A stretch of 64,000 nucleotides of DNA from Pseudomonas sp. RC10. GTDB lineage: Bacteria; Pseudomonadota; Gammaproteobacteria; Pseudomonadales; Pseudomonadaceae. Location of the stretch: assembly GCF_038397775.1 (NCBI RefSeq), contig NZ_CP151650.1, positions 4,588,001-4,652,000 on the forward strand, given 5' to 3'. The position numbers and the translations under genes are program-made. Of this stretch, positions 9,114-17,464 are shown piece after piece; the first letter of the stretch is position 1; each line of letters opens with the position of its first letter. Under the pieces are notes generated by a model that ran no database searches, had not been told where the DNA came from, and saw only the letters and a list, made by a program, of their open reading frames with translations.

Positions 9114-9217
9114 CGGCCTGTGCAGGGCGAGAGAATAACATCCTGCGCCGCTCATACGTTTCAAAACGTAAAACCGGACATATCTCCGAACGTTCTAAAA
9201 ATATGGAATTCAGTTCT

Positions 9218-9246
9218 TTTACGGAATAAATCACAACCTCTATAAC
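9218..9246 (+). promoter_or_regulatory. Putative sigma-70 promoter of ssuD
   Basis: TTTACG at 9218-9223 and TATAAC at 9241-9246 are separated by exactly 17 bp, about 50 bp upstream of the ssuD start. The surrounding 9150-9250 stretch is unusually AT-rich for this genome, as expected for a CysB-type sulfur-responsive promoter, but no operator was verified. Confidence 0.45.
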
Positions 9247-9294
9247 TAGCGCACTTATTCCAAAAGCCACCGATTCCCGCTCGAAGGATTTCTC

Positions 9295-10431
9295 ATGGAT
9301 GTTTTCTGGTTTCTACCGACACACGGCGACGGCCATTTTCTGGGCACCACCAAGGGCGCGCGCCCGGTCACGCTCAATTATCTGAAGCAAGTGGCCCAGG
9401 CCGCTGACGACCTGGGCTACCACGGTGTGTTGATCCCGACCGGCCGTTCCTGCGAAGACTCCTGGGTGATCGCCTCGGCGCTGGTGCCGCTGACCGAACG
9501 CCTGCGTTATCTCGTGGCGATCCGTCCGGGCATCATCTCCCCGACCGTCTCCGCGCGCATGGCCGCGACCCTGGACCGCCTGTCCGGTGGGCGCCTGCTG
9601 ATCAACGTCGTGACCGGTGGCGACCCTGACGAAAACCGTGGCGACGGCAGTTTCCTCGATCACAGCGAACGTTACGAAGTCACCGACGAATTCCTGAAAA
9701 TCTGGCGTCGCGTGCTGCAAGGCGAAGCCGTCGACTTCGAAGGCAAACACCTCAAGGTGCAGAACGCCAAGGCGCTGTACCCGCCGATCCAGAAACCCTA
9801 CCCGCCGCTGTATTTCGGCGGTTCTTCGGAAGCCGCCCACGAGCTGGCCGCCGAGCAGGTGGACGTGTACCTGACGTGGGGCGAGCCGCCTGCCGCCGTC
9901 GCCGGAAAACTGGCTGACATCCGCGAACGCGCCGCCCGCAATGGCCGCACCGTGAAGTTCGGCATCCGTCTGCACGTGATCGTGCGCGAGACCAGCGAGG
10001 AGGCATGGAAAGCCGCCAACACCCTGATCGAGCACATCAGCGACGAGACCATCGCCGCTGCGCAGAAATCCTTCTCGCGCTTCGACTCCGAAGGCCAGCG
10101 CCGCATGGCCGCGCTGCACGACGGACGACGCGACAACCTGGAAATCGCCCCGAACCTGTGGGCCGGTGTCGGCCTGGTGCGTGGCGGTGCAGGCACAGCG
10201 CTGGTCGGCAACCCCGAAGAAGTCGCGGCACGGATCAAGGAATACGCGGACCTGGGGATCGAGAGCTTCATCTTCTCCGGCTACCCACACCTGGAAGAAG
10301 CCTACCGCTTCGCCGAGCTGGTGTTCCCGCTGCTGCCTGAACCGTACCGCAGCCTGGCCGGTCGCGGCATCACCAACCTGACCGGCCCGTTCGGCGAGAT
10401 GATCGCCAACGATTTGCCACCGCAGAAGTAA
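9295..10431 (+). CDS. ssuD: FMNH2-dependent alkanesulfonate monooxygenase (SsuD/MsuD type)
   Basis: A 378-aa bacterial-luciferase-family enzyme that desulfonates alkanesulfonates to an aldehyde and sulfite using FMNH2 supplied by a separate reductase. Family features include the start [17 protein letters not shown], the segment [10 protein letters not shown], the [14 protein letters not shown] loop and [10 protein letters not shown] near the C-terminus. Length matches SsuD (about 381 aa). The start has AAGGA. No ssuE reductase or ssuABC transporter flanks it, so it must rely on a reductase and importer encoded elsewhere. The next gene is an SfnR-like activator, which points to sulfur-starvation control. 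MsuD is the alternative name. Confidence 0.9.
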   Translation: MDVFWFLPTHGDGHFLGTTKGARPVTLNYLKQVAQAADDLGYHGVLIPTGRSCEDSWVIASALVPLTERLRYLVAIRPGIISPTVSARMAATLDRLSGGRLLINVVTGGDPDENRGDGSFLDHSERYEVTDEFLKIWRRVLQGEAVDFEGKHLKVQNAKALYPPIQKPYPPLYFGGSSEAAHELAAEQVDVYLTWGEPPAAVAGKLADIRERAARNGRTVKFGIRLHVIVRETSEEAWKAANTLIEHISDETIAAAQKSFSRFDSEGQRRMAALHDGRRDNLEIAPNLWAGVGLVRGGAGTALVGNPEEVAARIKEYADLGIESFIFSGYPHLEEAYRFAELVFPLLPEPYRSLAGRGITNLTGPFGEMIANDLPPQK

Positions 10432-10450
10432 CCCGTTCACCGCATGACCT

Positions 10451-10557
10451 GTGGGAGACGCCGGAGGTTACGACGGCAGCGACTGCGTCGGGTCAGGGTT
10501 GGATGTATCGCCTGACACACCGCTTTCGCGGCCGTCGTAACCTCCGCAAGCTCCCAC
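10451..10557. repeat. REPIN (GTGGGAGACGCCGGAGG type)
   Basis: Left arm GTGGGAGACGCCGGAGGTTA and an inverted right arm, slightly decayed near its outer end (CCTCCGCAAGCTCCCAC), lie between ssuD and sfnR. The family recurs at 11.78, 20.31, 21.80, 36.06 and 46.75 kb. Confidence 0.8.
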
Positions 10558-10595
10558 AAGGTATTCGGCGGCATTCGTACACGGAGTTCCCCCAC

Positions 10596-11738
10596 ATGAC
10601 CGCCAGCATTCCGTTTCAACCACAAGTGATCCCCATGCAGCTACTGACCTTACCGCCCTCCCCAGCCCTGGCGACCTCCATCCGCGCCACCGCGCAGGTG
10701 TTCGAAGACCCGAAATCCCAGGCGTTGCTGGCCCACGTGCAACAGGTCGCGCCCAGTGATGCCAGCGTGCTGATCATCGGCGAAACCGGCACCGGCAAGG
10801 AGTTGGTCGCCCGTCACATCCACAACCTCAGCGACCGCCGCCATCAGCCGTTCGTGGCCGTGAACTGCGGGGCGTTCTCCGAATCGCTGGTCGAGGCCGA
10901 GCTGTTTGGCCACGAAAAAGGCGCGTTCACCGGCGCGCTGACCGCCAAGGCCGGCTGGTTCGAAGAGGCCAACGGCGGGACGCTGTTCCTCGACGAAATC
11001 GGCGACCTGCCGATGGCCATTCAGGTGAAGCTGCTGCGCGTGTTGCAGGAGCGTGAAGTGGTGCGCCTGGGTTCGCGCAAAAGCACGCCGATCAACGTCC
11101 GCGTGCTGGCGGCCACCAACGTACAGCTGGAGCGTGCGATCAACGCCGGGCACTTCCGCGAAGACCTGTTCTACCGCCTGAACGTGGTCAACCTGGAGCT
11201 GAGCACCCTGCGTGAGCGCCCTGGCGACATCATGCCGCTGACCCGTCATTTCATTGAGGTTTACAGCCAGCGCCTGGGTTGCGGCCCGATCCAGATCAGC
11301 AGCGACGCCGAGCACAAGCTGCGCACTTACAGCTGGCCGGGCAACATCCGCGAGCTGGAAAACGTCATTCATCACACGCTGCTGATTTGCCGCAACGGCG
11401 TGGTCCAGGCCAGCGACCTGCGCCTGTCGAACCTGCGTCTGGAGCGTCAGGACGACGCATTACCCGCTATCGACGACTCCACCGACGCGCTGTTGGCCCG
11501 GGCGTTTCAAAAGTTGTTCGAAGAGCAGGCAGGCGCGCTGCACGAGAAAGTCGAAGATGCGCTGTTGCGGGCGGCTTATCGCTTCAGCCACTACAACCAG
11601 GTGCACACCGCGCAACTGTTGGGCTTGAGCCGCAACGTCATCCGGGCGCGGCTGATCAAAATCGGCGAGTTGGCCGTGAACAAGCGTCGACCGGGCGAGC
11701 AGGTGCAAGGCGACCGGATGGTGCAGTTGTCGGTATGA
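10596..11738 (+). CDS. sfnR: Sigma-54-dependent activator, SfnR-like
   Basis: A 380-aa enhancer-binding protein without an N-terminal receiver domain. The AAA+ domain carries Walker A GETGTGKE, the sigma-54 contact loop GAFTGA and Walker [12 protein letters not shown] Fis-type HTH ends the protein ([21 protein letters not shown]). This architecture and size match SfnR, which activates sulfone and sulfonate genes (sfnFG) under sulfate limitation. The ATG at 10596 has GGAG upstream; ATG 10635 is a shorter alternative. It lies behind ssuD with a REPIN between them. Because it lacks a sensor domain, its activity is probably set by its own expression level. Confidence 0.88.
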   Translation: MTASIPFQPQVIPMQLLTLPPSPALATSIRATAQVFEDPKSQALLAHVQQVAPSDASVLIIGETGTGKELVARHIHNLSDRRHQPFVAVNCGAFSESLVEAELFGHEKGAFTGALTAKAGWFEEANGGTLFLDEIGDLPMAIQVKLLRVLQEREVVRLGSRKSTPINVRVLAATNVQLERAINAGHFREDLFYRLNVVNLELSTLRERPGDIMPLTRHFIEVYSQRLGCGPIQISSDAEHKLRTYSWPGNIRELENVIHHTLLICRNGVVQASDLRLSNLRLERQDDALPAIDDSTDALLARAFQKLFEEQAGALHEKVEDALLRAAYRFSHYNQVHTAQLLGLSRNVIRARLIKIGELAVNKRRPGEQVQGDRMVQLSV

Positions 11739-11770
11739 ATCAACGTCCTGCGGGGTGTGAACGGACGCCA

Positions 11771-11802
11771 TCGCTGCCGTCGTGCCTCCGGCGTCTCCCA
11801 CA
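11771..11802. repeat. REP half-element (CGTGCCTCCGGCGTCTCCCAC)
   Basis: A single right-hand REP of the GTGGGAGACGCC family lies downstream of sfnR. No partner arm is visible nearby. Confidence 0.7.
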
Positions 11803-11868
11803 GGTCCGGCAGCGGGCTGACGATTCCTGCTCCTCCTGACACTGCCACGGCTGCGAAACGGCAGACAT

Positions 11869-12204
11869 TCAACGCGACCTTGTGATTTCTCCCACCATTT
11901 CGTAGGCGTTGAACGCCATCGCCGTCGTCCGGTGCCTGCGAATCAATCCCCACAGATCCCCTTCCCCCTGCTCGGCATTGCGGAACGCCTGTTCACAGGC
12001 GGATTTGGACTGCCACAGCACATGGCTCAGGACTCGCCCCTGGTCTTCGCTGACGTGGACACTGGCGCGGATGAAACCGGGGTACGTACGGGTGAAGCGC
12101 TCGAAGCGCTCATTCAGGTCCGCCACCAGACCGGCCTGGTATCGGGGATCTACCGTGAACTCGACGAACTGACTGAACGGAAGGTTTGAGTCTTGTGACG
12201 TCAT
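11869..12204 (-). CDS. Small ABM-type monooxygenase-like protein, probable SoxR target
   Basis: A 111-aa protein resembling the antibiotic-biosynthesis-monooxygenase (dimeric alpha-beta barrel) fold: an initial strand FVEFTVDP, a helix AGLVADLNERFERFTRTYPGF, then strands IRASVHVSEDQGRVLSHVLWQS and a helix with SACEQAFRNAEQ. Such proteins oxidise or sequester quinones and redox-active small molecules. It is divergent from soxR. A MerR-type 19-bp-spaced promoter overlapping a SoxR palindrome points at this gene. P. aeruginosa also has a monooxygenase-like SoxR target next to soxR, so a role against redox-cycling compounds is likely (inference). Confidence 0.75.
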   Translation of the reverse strand: MTSQDSNLPFSQFVEFTVDPRYQAGLVADLNERFERFTRTYPGFIRASVHVSEDQGRVLSHVLWQSKSACEQAFRNAEQGEGDLWGLIRRHRTTAMAFNAYEMVGEITRSR

Positions 12205-12339
12205 GAACGCTCTCCACAGATGAACGGATGTCGCAGAACAAAGTGCAGCATTGAGGTTTCGCGTGAACTACGTTTCTTGCGTCGTATTGTCAGGGGCGAC
12301 GGTGTGGCAGGCGCTGCCAGTTGTTAATGCAGGCTGCGA

Positions 12340-12370
12340 AGGGTAAAACCTCCACTTAACTAGAGGTCAA
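12340..12370 (-). promoter_or_regulatory. SoxR-type promoter for the divergent monooxygenase-like gene
   Basis: On the minus strand TTGACC (12370-12365) and TACCCT (12345-12340) are separated by 19 bp, the long spacer typical of MerR-family promoters. The spacer overlaps the 20-bp imperfect palindrome ACCTCCACTTAACTAGAGGT at 12348-12367, closely resembling the known SoxR operator core CTCAAGTTAACTTGAG. Reading the same box on the plus strand gives no comparable -10, so the main output is toward 12204. Confidence 0.75.
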
Positions 12371-12411
12371 GCATCTTTTGCCTGTTGATCAACGGGCCAT
12401 TGAAGGAATCC

Positions 12412-12873
12412 ATGCGCCCTACCGTGTCTCAGCATCTGCCCCGAGAACTGACCGTCGGCCAATTGTCGGCCCGCAGCGGTGTCGCCGTCACCGCCCTGCG
12501 CTTCTACGAAACCAAAGGGCTGATCTGCAGCCAGCGCAATGCGGGCAATCAGCGCCGCTACTCACGGGACGTGCTGCGCCGGGTGGCGCTGATCAAGACA
12601 GCGCAGCGGCTGGGCATTCCGCTGGCGACCATTCAGGCCGCCTTCGACACCCTGCCACAGGACCGTCCGCCCAACCTTGATGACTGGAACCGGCTGTCGG
12701 AATGCTGGAAGGCCGACCTCGACGAGCGCATCCATCGCCTTACGGCCCTGCGCGACCAGCTCAACGGCTGCATCGGCTGCGGCTGCCTGTCGATGGAGGC
12801 CTGCCCGTTGCGCAACCGGGGCGATACCTTGGGCGAAGATGGCGCCGGTCCTCGACTTCTGGATCAGGACTGA
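12412..12873 (+). CDS. soxR: Redox-sensitive MerR-family regulator SoxR
   Basis: A 153-aa SoxR homologue. The MerR winged HTH is at residues 11-80 ([26 protein letters not shown]), followed by a dimerisation helix. The [2Fe-2S] cluster motif is Cys120, Cys123, Cys125 and Cys131 ([12 protein letters not shown]). SoxR senses redox-cycling compounds through oxidation of that cluster and activates promoters with an extended spacer. The ATG at 12412 (AAGGA ahead) is preferred to an in-frame TTG at 12385 and gives the usual SoxR length. The C-terminal 10 bp overlap the convergent next gene. Confidence 0.93.
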   Translation: MRPTVSQHLPRELTVGQLSARSGVAVTALRFYETKGLICSQRNAGNQRRYSRDVLRRVALIKTAQRLGIPLATIQAAFDTLPQDRPPNLDDWNRLSECWKADLDERIHRLTALRDQLNGCIGCGCLSMEACPLRNRGDTLGEDGAGPRLLDQD

Positions 12874-13352
12874 ACGTGCTGCGGCCCCACCAAGGTGGCC
12901 GCCAGCACCCGGTCGTCGACCGAGAGGTGCATTTGCTGCATCGACTGGTTCAGCTCGTTCGTGGCCTGGATCAACGAGTTGGACATGGCCATGATCTCCA
13001 TCTGCAACTGACGAATCTTGCCTTCGCGTGCTTTTGGCGACAGCGAGTGATCACTCATGAAGGCCTGCATGTCCTTCATCTTTTGCGCGATGCGCGCCTG
13101 TATCGAACGGATCATCTTGAGCTGATCCTTGATCCGGTCCGGCAGGTTAGAGGCGTCGATGTCCGCGTCCTTGTCACCGGTTTTCGCCGCCTTCTGCGCT
13201 TCGGGCGACAACAGCACCTCGACGCTTTTGCGCATTTGCTCGGCCGCGCTGGGTATGTCAGTTGAATCCTCAGTGGTTTGCTGACTTTTAGCGGTCGCCT
13301 GCTGCACAAGCAACGCCGCGTCCGCCGGGTTGCGGAAACTCAAGCTCATCAT
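12864..13352 (-). CDS. Hypothetical protein, helical, 162 aa
   Basis: Not recognised. The start at 13352 has GGAGG ten bases upstream (product begins [14 protein letters not shown]); a longer reading to 13424 lacks such a site. The protein is hydrophilic, methionine- and glutamine-rich and largely helical. A central basic segment ([24 protein letters not shown]) and a last third rich in Met, Asn and Gln suggest a coiled coil. There is no signal peptide, membrane segment or cysteine. It is convergent with soxR, overlapping it by 10 bp. Confidence 0.65.
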   Translation of the reverse strand: MMSLSFRNPADAALLVQQATAKSQQTTEDSTDIPSAAEQMRKSVEVLLSPEAQKAAKTGDKDADIDASNLPDRIKDQLKMIRSIQARIAQKMKDMQAFMSDHSLSPKAREGKIRQLQMEIMAMSNSLIQATNELNQSMQQMHLSVDDRVLAATLVGPQHVQS

Positions 13353-13545
13353 GAAAAGAACGCCTCCATAGCCCTGGCTGCCCTGCGACCACGTGGAAAA
13401 CCCACACGGTTTCACCGGTTCCATCCCACGCTGTCGGCTCTTTCGGATAGCCCTTTAGGATGGGGGGCCGAAAGTGTGTCGGGGTCGACACAATCTTGGC
13501 GTTGATACGCTGTCAGGCGTTGATTCTGGCCGCAGGCGCCTCGCG

Positions 13546-14967
13546 TCAGCGTTCAGAACGCTCCGCCAACCGCGCCGCCAGCGCTTTCGCCTGCAACGCC
13601 ACGTCGGTCACCGCCGTGCTTTCCCACCACATCCCGCGCAGAGGCGGGCCCATGGCGAACAGTCGAGACGACACGCGCCCTTCGGCGTCCAGCACCGCGC
13701 CGCCCGGATCGGAGGCGATGCCCAGCGCCAGCGGTCCCGGTTGAATCAGCCCCCGCGCCAGCAATTGGCGAGGCAGGGCTCGGTCCACGCGGCGCCAGTC
13801 GTATTGAATACCCGTCGAATTAATCAACGCCGCCCCGCGCACCTCGGTGGGTTGATCCTCGCCGCGATAGCGCACGCTGATGCGCACCTGACCCGACTCG
13901 CGATCCTGCACGTCTTGCAACGAGGCCGCATGAATGTTCAGACGGCCCTCCTGCACCAGCCGCTCCAACAAAGCCGCGCTGGGCGGTGGCGAGCGGTGGT
14001 GATGGCTTTCCCACCAAGGGCGGACATGACGTACGAACTGTCGCCGCTGCACGTCAGTCGCCTGACTCCACAACCGCGGGATGTGCACCCGAACGGTGTC
14101 CAGCGGCGCCTGCCAGTCAATGCCTTGGGCGATGGCCTGCTCACATTGCTCACGCAACGCGCGCACCAGTTGCCGGGGGCTGCGAAGGCTGTGGTCAGCG
14201 CCGAGAAAATCCGGCCAGGCAGGCGGCTGGCGGCGCACGTGCGGCAGCAAACCATGCCGGGAAAACACGTCAATGGGGCCGCGATGCCCGGCCTGTTCCA
14301 GCGACACCACCGCATCGACCATGGTCAGGCCCGAGCCGATGATCAGCACCCGGCCTTGAGAATCAAGCTGACGCATCGCGGCAACGTCCCATGGGTCCAC
14401 GGCCGCAGCATTCAGGGCGTTGGAGTCGGTTTGCGGCGTGCGCGCGGCGGCGAACATCCCCGTCGCCAGAACGGCGAAGCGGCCATTCACCTCAGTGCCG
14501 TCAGCCAACGCGAGACGAATGCCGGACGCTTCGGATTGCACATCCACGACCTCACCTCGCACATGTTCGACACTCGAACCATGCTGCGCGCCTTTCGCCT
14601 GTGCCTCGGCCAGTCGCTGCTGCACGTACAGTCCAAAAATACCGCGAGGCGGAAACAGCTCGGCGAGCGGCACGTGCTGCTGATCAGACTCTGGCCAGCC
14701 GCCCGACGCAATGAACTCGCCCAGCCAACGGGTCAGGTCATCCGCGTCGTCGGGGTCGACGCTCATGCGCGCAGCGTTGCCGTTGAGGGTGTGGCCCAAT
14801 TCGGTGGCGCTGTAGGCCTCGCCCCGGCCCAGTTCGCTGCGGGATTCGACGATCACGATCCGCCGCTGTCCCGGCAGGCGCAGCAGCTGCACCGCGAGCA
14901 TCGTGCCGCTGAGGCCGCCGCCGATGATCAGGATGTCGGCGTCAGGTCGATTGTGTTGTGAGGTCAT
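13546..14967 (-). CDS. FAD/NAD(P)-binding flavoprotein oxidoreductase
   Basis: A 473-aa flavoprotein. An N-terminal Rossmann motif ADILIIGGGLSGTMLA binds FAD. A second GSGLTMVDAV motif at about 208-217 fits NAD(P)H. An ATG motif (VLATGMFAA) lies before it. The family resembles the FAD-NAD(P)-binding proteins related to YdhS and siderophore N-hydroxylases, but neither substrate nor pathway can be assigned. The ATG at 14967 is chosen because the Rossmann fold begins ten residues later; an open frame extends to 15186 without a credible start. The ribosome binding site is weak (AAGG). It appears monocistronic. Confidence 0.78.
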   Translation of the reverse strand: MTSQHNRPDADILIIGGGLSGTMLAVQLLRLPGQRRIVIVESRSELGRGEAYSATELGHTLNGNAARMSVDPDDADDLTRWLGEFIASGGWPESDQQHVPLAELFPPRGIFGLYVQQRLAEAQAKGAQHGSSVEHVRGEVVDVQSEASGIRLALADGTEVNGRFAVLATGMFAAARTPQTDSNALNAAAVDPWDVAAMRQLDSQGRVLIIGSGLTMVDAVVSLEQAGHRGPIDVFSRHGLLPHVRRQPPAWPDFLGADHSLRSPRQLVRALREQCEQAIAQGIDWQAPLDTVRVHIPRLWSQATDVQRRQFVRHVRPWWESHHHRSPPPSAALLERLVQEGRLNIHAASLQDVQDRESGQVRISVRYRGEDQPTEVRGAALINSTGIQYDWRRVDRALPRQLLARGLIQPGPLALGIASDPGGAVLDAEGRVSSRLFAMGPPLRGMWWESTAVTDVALQAKALAARLAERSER

Positions 14968-15200
14968 TGTTTTTGCCTTGTCTTCGCCACAGTGGCGCGC
15001 CTGCCCGATTATGGCGAGCCTGCGGAGGGATTCAAACAGGACGATGGTCGGCCCGTTTCGGTACGAAGGATGCAAGGCACGGCGCGTGCCGGGATATCGG
15101 GAATTTGCTGATGGGAAAGCGGGCAACGTGCTGAAGGGCTGTTGCCTGACCAACATCGAGTGTGTGACCCCAACCCTCGGCAACACCGCGGTTCAAAACT

Positions 15201-15286
15201 GTGGGAGCGAATTCATTCGCAATGGTCTGTCAGACAATGCATCTCTATCGTCAGTCCCCTTTTTCGCGAATGAATTCGCTCCCACA
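15201..15286. repeat. REPIN (GTGGGAGCGAATTCATTCGC type)
   Basis: Inverted arms GTGGGAGCGAATTCATTCGC and GCGAATGAATTCGCTCCCAC with a loop of about 45 bp. The same REP subtype occurs twice in tandem at 55.4-55.7 kb. Confidence 0.85.
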
Positions 15287-15314
15287 GGTGACGCGCGGTC
15301 ATTCCTCCAAACGC

Positions 15315-15878
15315 TCACGACACCACATTGCGCACAAAGCGCAGCGCCACGCGCCCATCATTGCGGTAGGCATGGGGCCGGTCGCTGGCGAACATGAAAA
15401 ACTCCCCCGCCGCGATCTGTCGGGTGTTGTCCGGAAATGCAACGGTCAGGCAGCCTTCGATCACATAGACCTGCTCGCTCCAGCCCTTGGGGTCAGCCTC
15501 GGAGGCGTACGCCTCGCCGGGCGCTAGCGAGAACTCCCACAGCTCCACGCCATGCCGCGCCGACGCCTTGGCCAGCAACACCGCCTTGCTCTCCGGGAGC
15601 GCGCCTGCCCACGCCACCTCATTGATGCGGCTCGGATCGCGCTCTTCAGGCGCCTGGATCAGATCACTGAATGCCACCTCCAGCGCCTCCGCAACGCGGT
15701 CCAGCGTGGCCAGACTGACGTTCTTCTCCCCTGCCTCGATCGCCACGAGCATGCGCCGACTGACCCCGGATTTTTCCGCCAACGTGGTCTGGCTCAATGC
15801 CGCCTCGTGCCGCAAACGTCGAACATTGAGGCTGACGTGCTGCAGCACCGACGCGCGTTGCGAATGTTCCTTGTGCAC
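15315..15878 (-). CDS. XRE-family regulator with C-terminal cupin domain
   Basis: A 187-aa regulator. The HTH_XRE domain is at about residues 13-67 (NVRRLRHEAALSQTTLAEKSGVSRRMLVAIEAGEKNVSLATL) and a cupin effector domain follows at about 110-180. A GTG at 15878 is chosen because a strong GGGGGAG lies seven bases upstream; the frame stays open to 15959 without such a site. XRE-cupin proteins usually repress small metabolic operons in response to a small ligand. No obvious target operon is adjacent, as REP repeats lie on both sides. Confidence 0.85.
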   Translation of the reverse strand: MHKEHSQRASVLQHVSLNVRRLRHEAALSQTTLAEKSGVSRRMLVAIEAGEKNVSLATLDRVAEALEVAFSDLIQAPEERDPSRINEVAWAGALPESKAVLLAKASARHGVELWEFSLAPGEAYASEADPKGWSEQVYVIEGCLTVAFPDNTRQIAAGEFFMFASDRPHAYRNDGRVALRFVRNVVS

Positions 15879-15968
15879 TGGATCGCTCCCCCATAGGGCT
15901 TGGTGGGCAATATACTGCTCATCTCGACATGCCACAAACCTGCGTAGAGCCTGATGCATTGAGGCGCC

Positions 15969-16125
15969 AGGTCTTGCTGCCGCTACGCGTCAGATCGTAG
16001 GCAAGCCAACTCCTACGCCCTCCGGGCAGAATCAAAAGCCCAGATCGCGCAAGGACTCGCTTCTGCCGAAGGCGTAGGAGTTGGCTTGCCTACGATCCGT
16101 CGCGTAGCGGCGGCAAAATCAGGTG
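15969..16125. repeat. Outward-facing REP pair (GTAGGAGTTGGCTTGCCTACGATC type)
   Basis: GATCGTAGGCAAGCCAACTC at 15993 onward and its exact inverse ending at 16097 are separated by about 57 bp. Weaker inverted similarity (TTGCTGCCGCTACGCG against CGCGTAGCGGCGGCAA) extends outside. It fills the gap between the XRE-cupin gene and rlmM. Confidence 0.8.
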
Positions 16126-16159
16126 CCACGGTCCGTCAGGATAACCGCCAGCCCGACCA

Positions 16160-17227
16160 TCACCCTTTGCGCTTCATATCCAACCGCCGCAAATGACAGG
16201 TCACTTCCTCGCGGTCGTGGTACAGCTGCTTGCAGCCGATCGATACCTTGACGCCCCGCGCCTTGAAGCCTTCCTCGATGCGTTCCAGCAGGCGCTTGAC
16301 CTCGGCATAGCGCTGCTTCATCGGCAGCTTGAGGTTCACCACGGCCTCACGGCACAACCCCTCACCGAGCCAGGTTTCCAGCAACGCAGCATTTCGTGCA
16401 GGCTTTTCGACGATGTCGCACACCATCCAGTCGACGGTCTGACGCGGTTTGTAGGTAAAGCCGTCGGCCATCAAGTGCTGCACCAGCCCGGTGTCCATCA
16501 GGCTTTCGGCCATCGGGCCATTGTCGATGGCGGTCACCAACATGCCGCGCTTCACCAGTTGATAGGTCCAGCCTCCCGGCGCCGCGCCGAGGTCCACGCC
16601 GGTCATGTCGCCTGATAGACGCTCGTCCCACTGATCGCGCGGGATGAAGTGATGCCACGCCTCTTCCAGCTTCAGCGTCGAACGGCTCGGCGCCTCGCGG
16701 GGGAACTTCAGACGCGGAATGCCCATGGGCCACATCGCCGAATTGTGAGCATCGGCCAGGCCCAGAAACACCTCGCGACCACTTTTGAAGGTCAGCAACA
16801 AACGCGGCAGGCTGGCGTTGTCCACCAGCTTGCCCGCCTTCTCAAGCGCCTTGCGCAGCGGGCCTTCGAACTTGCGGCAGAACGTCGAGAGTTCCTTGCC
16901 GTCGTTGGTGTCGACCACTTCCAGCCACAGGCTGCCGCAGGTCGCGAAATCCGCCATGTGCTGCAGGATGACGCTGATGCGGTCGGTTTCCGGCAGCTCG
17001 ACGAACACCCCGCGCGCCCACTGGCGAGGGAAAATCAGGTCGGTGAAACGCACGCCACCCATCAGGCGCTTGGCGCCATCCGCTTCGGTGCAGACGAACT
17101 CGGCGCAGGCCGCATTGGGCTTGGCCTTGGCATAACCGGACACGCCGAGCTGCGCGGCGTGCTCGCTGATTTCCGAGCAGACCTCGCCTTCGAAACCGGG
17201 ACGGCAATGCATGAAAAGGGTGTTCAC
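16160..17227 (-). CDS. rlmM: 23S rRNA C2498 2'-O-ribose methyltransferase RlmM
   Basis: A 355-aa SAM-dependent methyltransferase that modifies cytidine 2498 of 23S rRNA. The N-terminal THUMP-like domain begins NTLFMHCRPGFEGEVCSEI. The catalytic RrmJ-fold domain carries the SAM loop GVDLGAAPGGWTYQL at about 217-231 and the catalytic residues of the K-D-K-E type, including Asp in MVCDIVEKP and Lys in VVNLKLPMK. A GTG start at 17227, six bases after GGAG, gives the usual RlmM N-terminus; the upstream ATG at 17239 overlaps that ribosome binding site. Divergent from acnA. Confidence 0.93.
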   Translation of the reverse strand: MNTLFMHCRPGFEGEVCSEISEHAAQLGVSGYAKAKPNAACAEFVCTEADGAKRLMGGVRFTDLIFPRQWARGVFVELPETDRISVILQHMADFATCGSLWLEVVDTNDGKELSTFCRKFEGPLRKALEKAGKLVDNASLPRLLLTFKSGREVFLGLADAHNSAMWPMGIPRLKFPREAPSRSTLKLEEAWHHFIPRDQWDERLSGDMTGVDLGAAPGGWTYQLVKRGMLVTAIDNGPMAESLMDTGLVQHLMADGFTYKPRQTVDWMVCDIVEKPARNAALLETWLGEGLCREAVVNLKLPMKQRYAEVKRLLERIEEGFKARGVKVSIGCKQLYHDREEVTCHLRRLDMKRKG

Positions 17228-17464
17228 GGAATTCTCCATGACGCGCCGGGCAAACGGCCCACGCGTCCTATACTTGAGGCGATTTCACCTCAGTGACTCG
17301 AAAGCCGCGCATGATAGCGGAATCAGGAACCACTGGCCCACGCCAAAGGTCCAGTACTACTCAATGACCGTTTAAAGCCGCCATGCAGAGGGCTCAAACC
17401 CATCGTCTTACCGTTTTGTGTGATACGCCCGTCCGCGCCGTGCGGACCCGTCAAGGAGTTAGTC

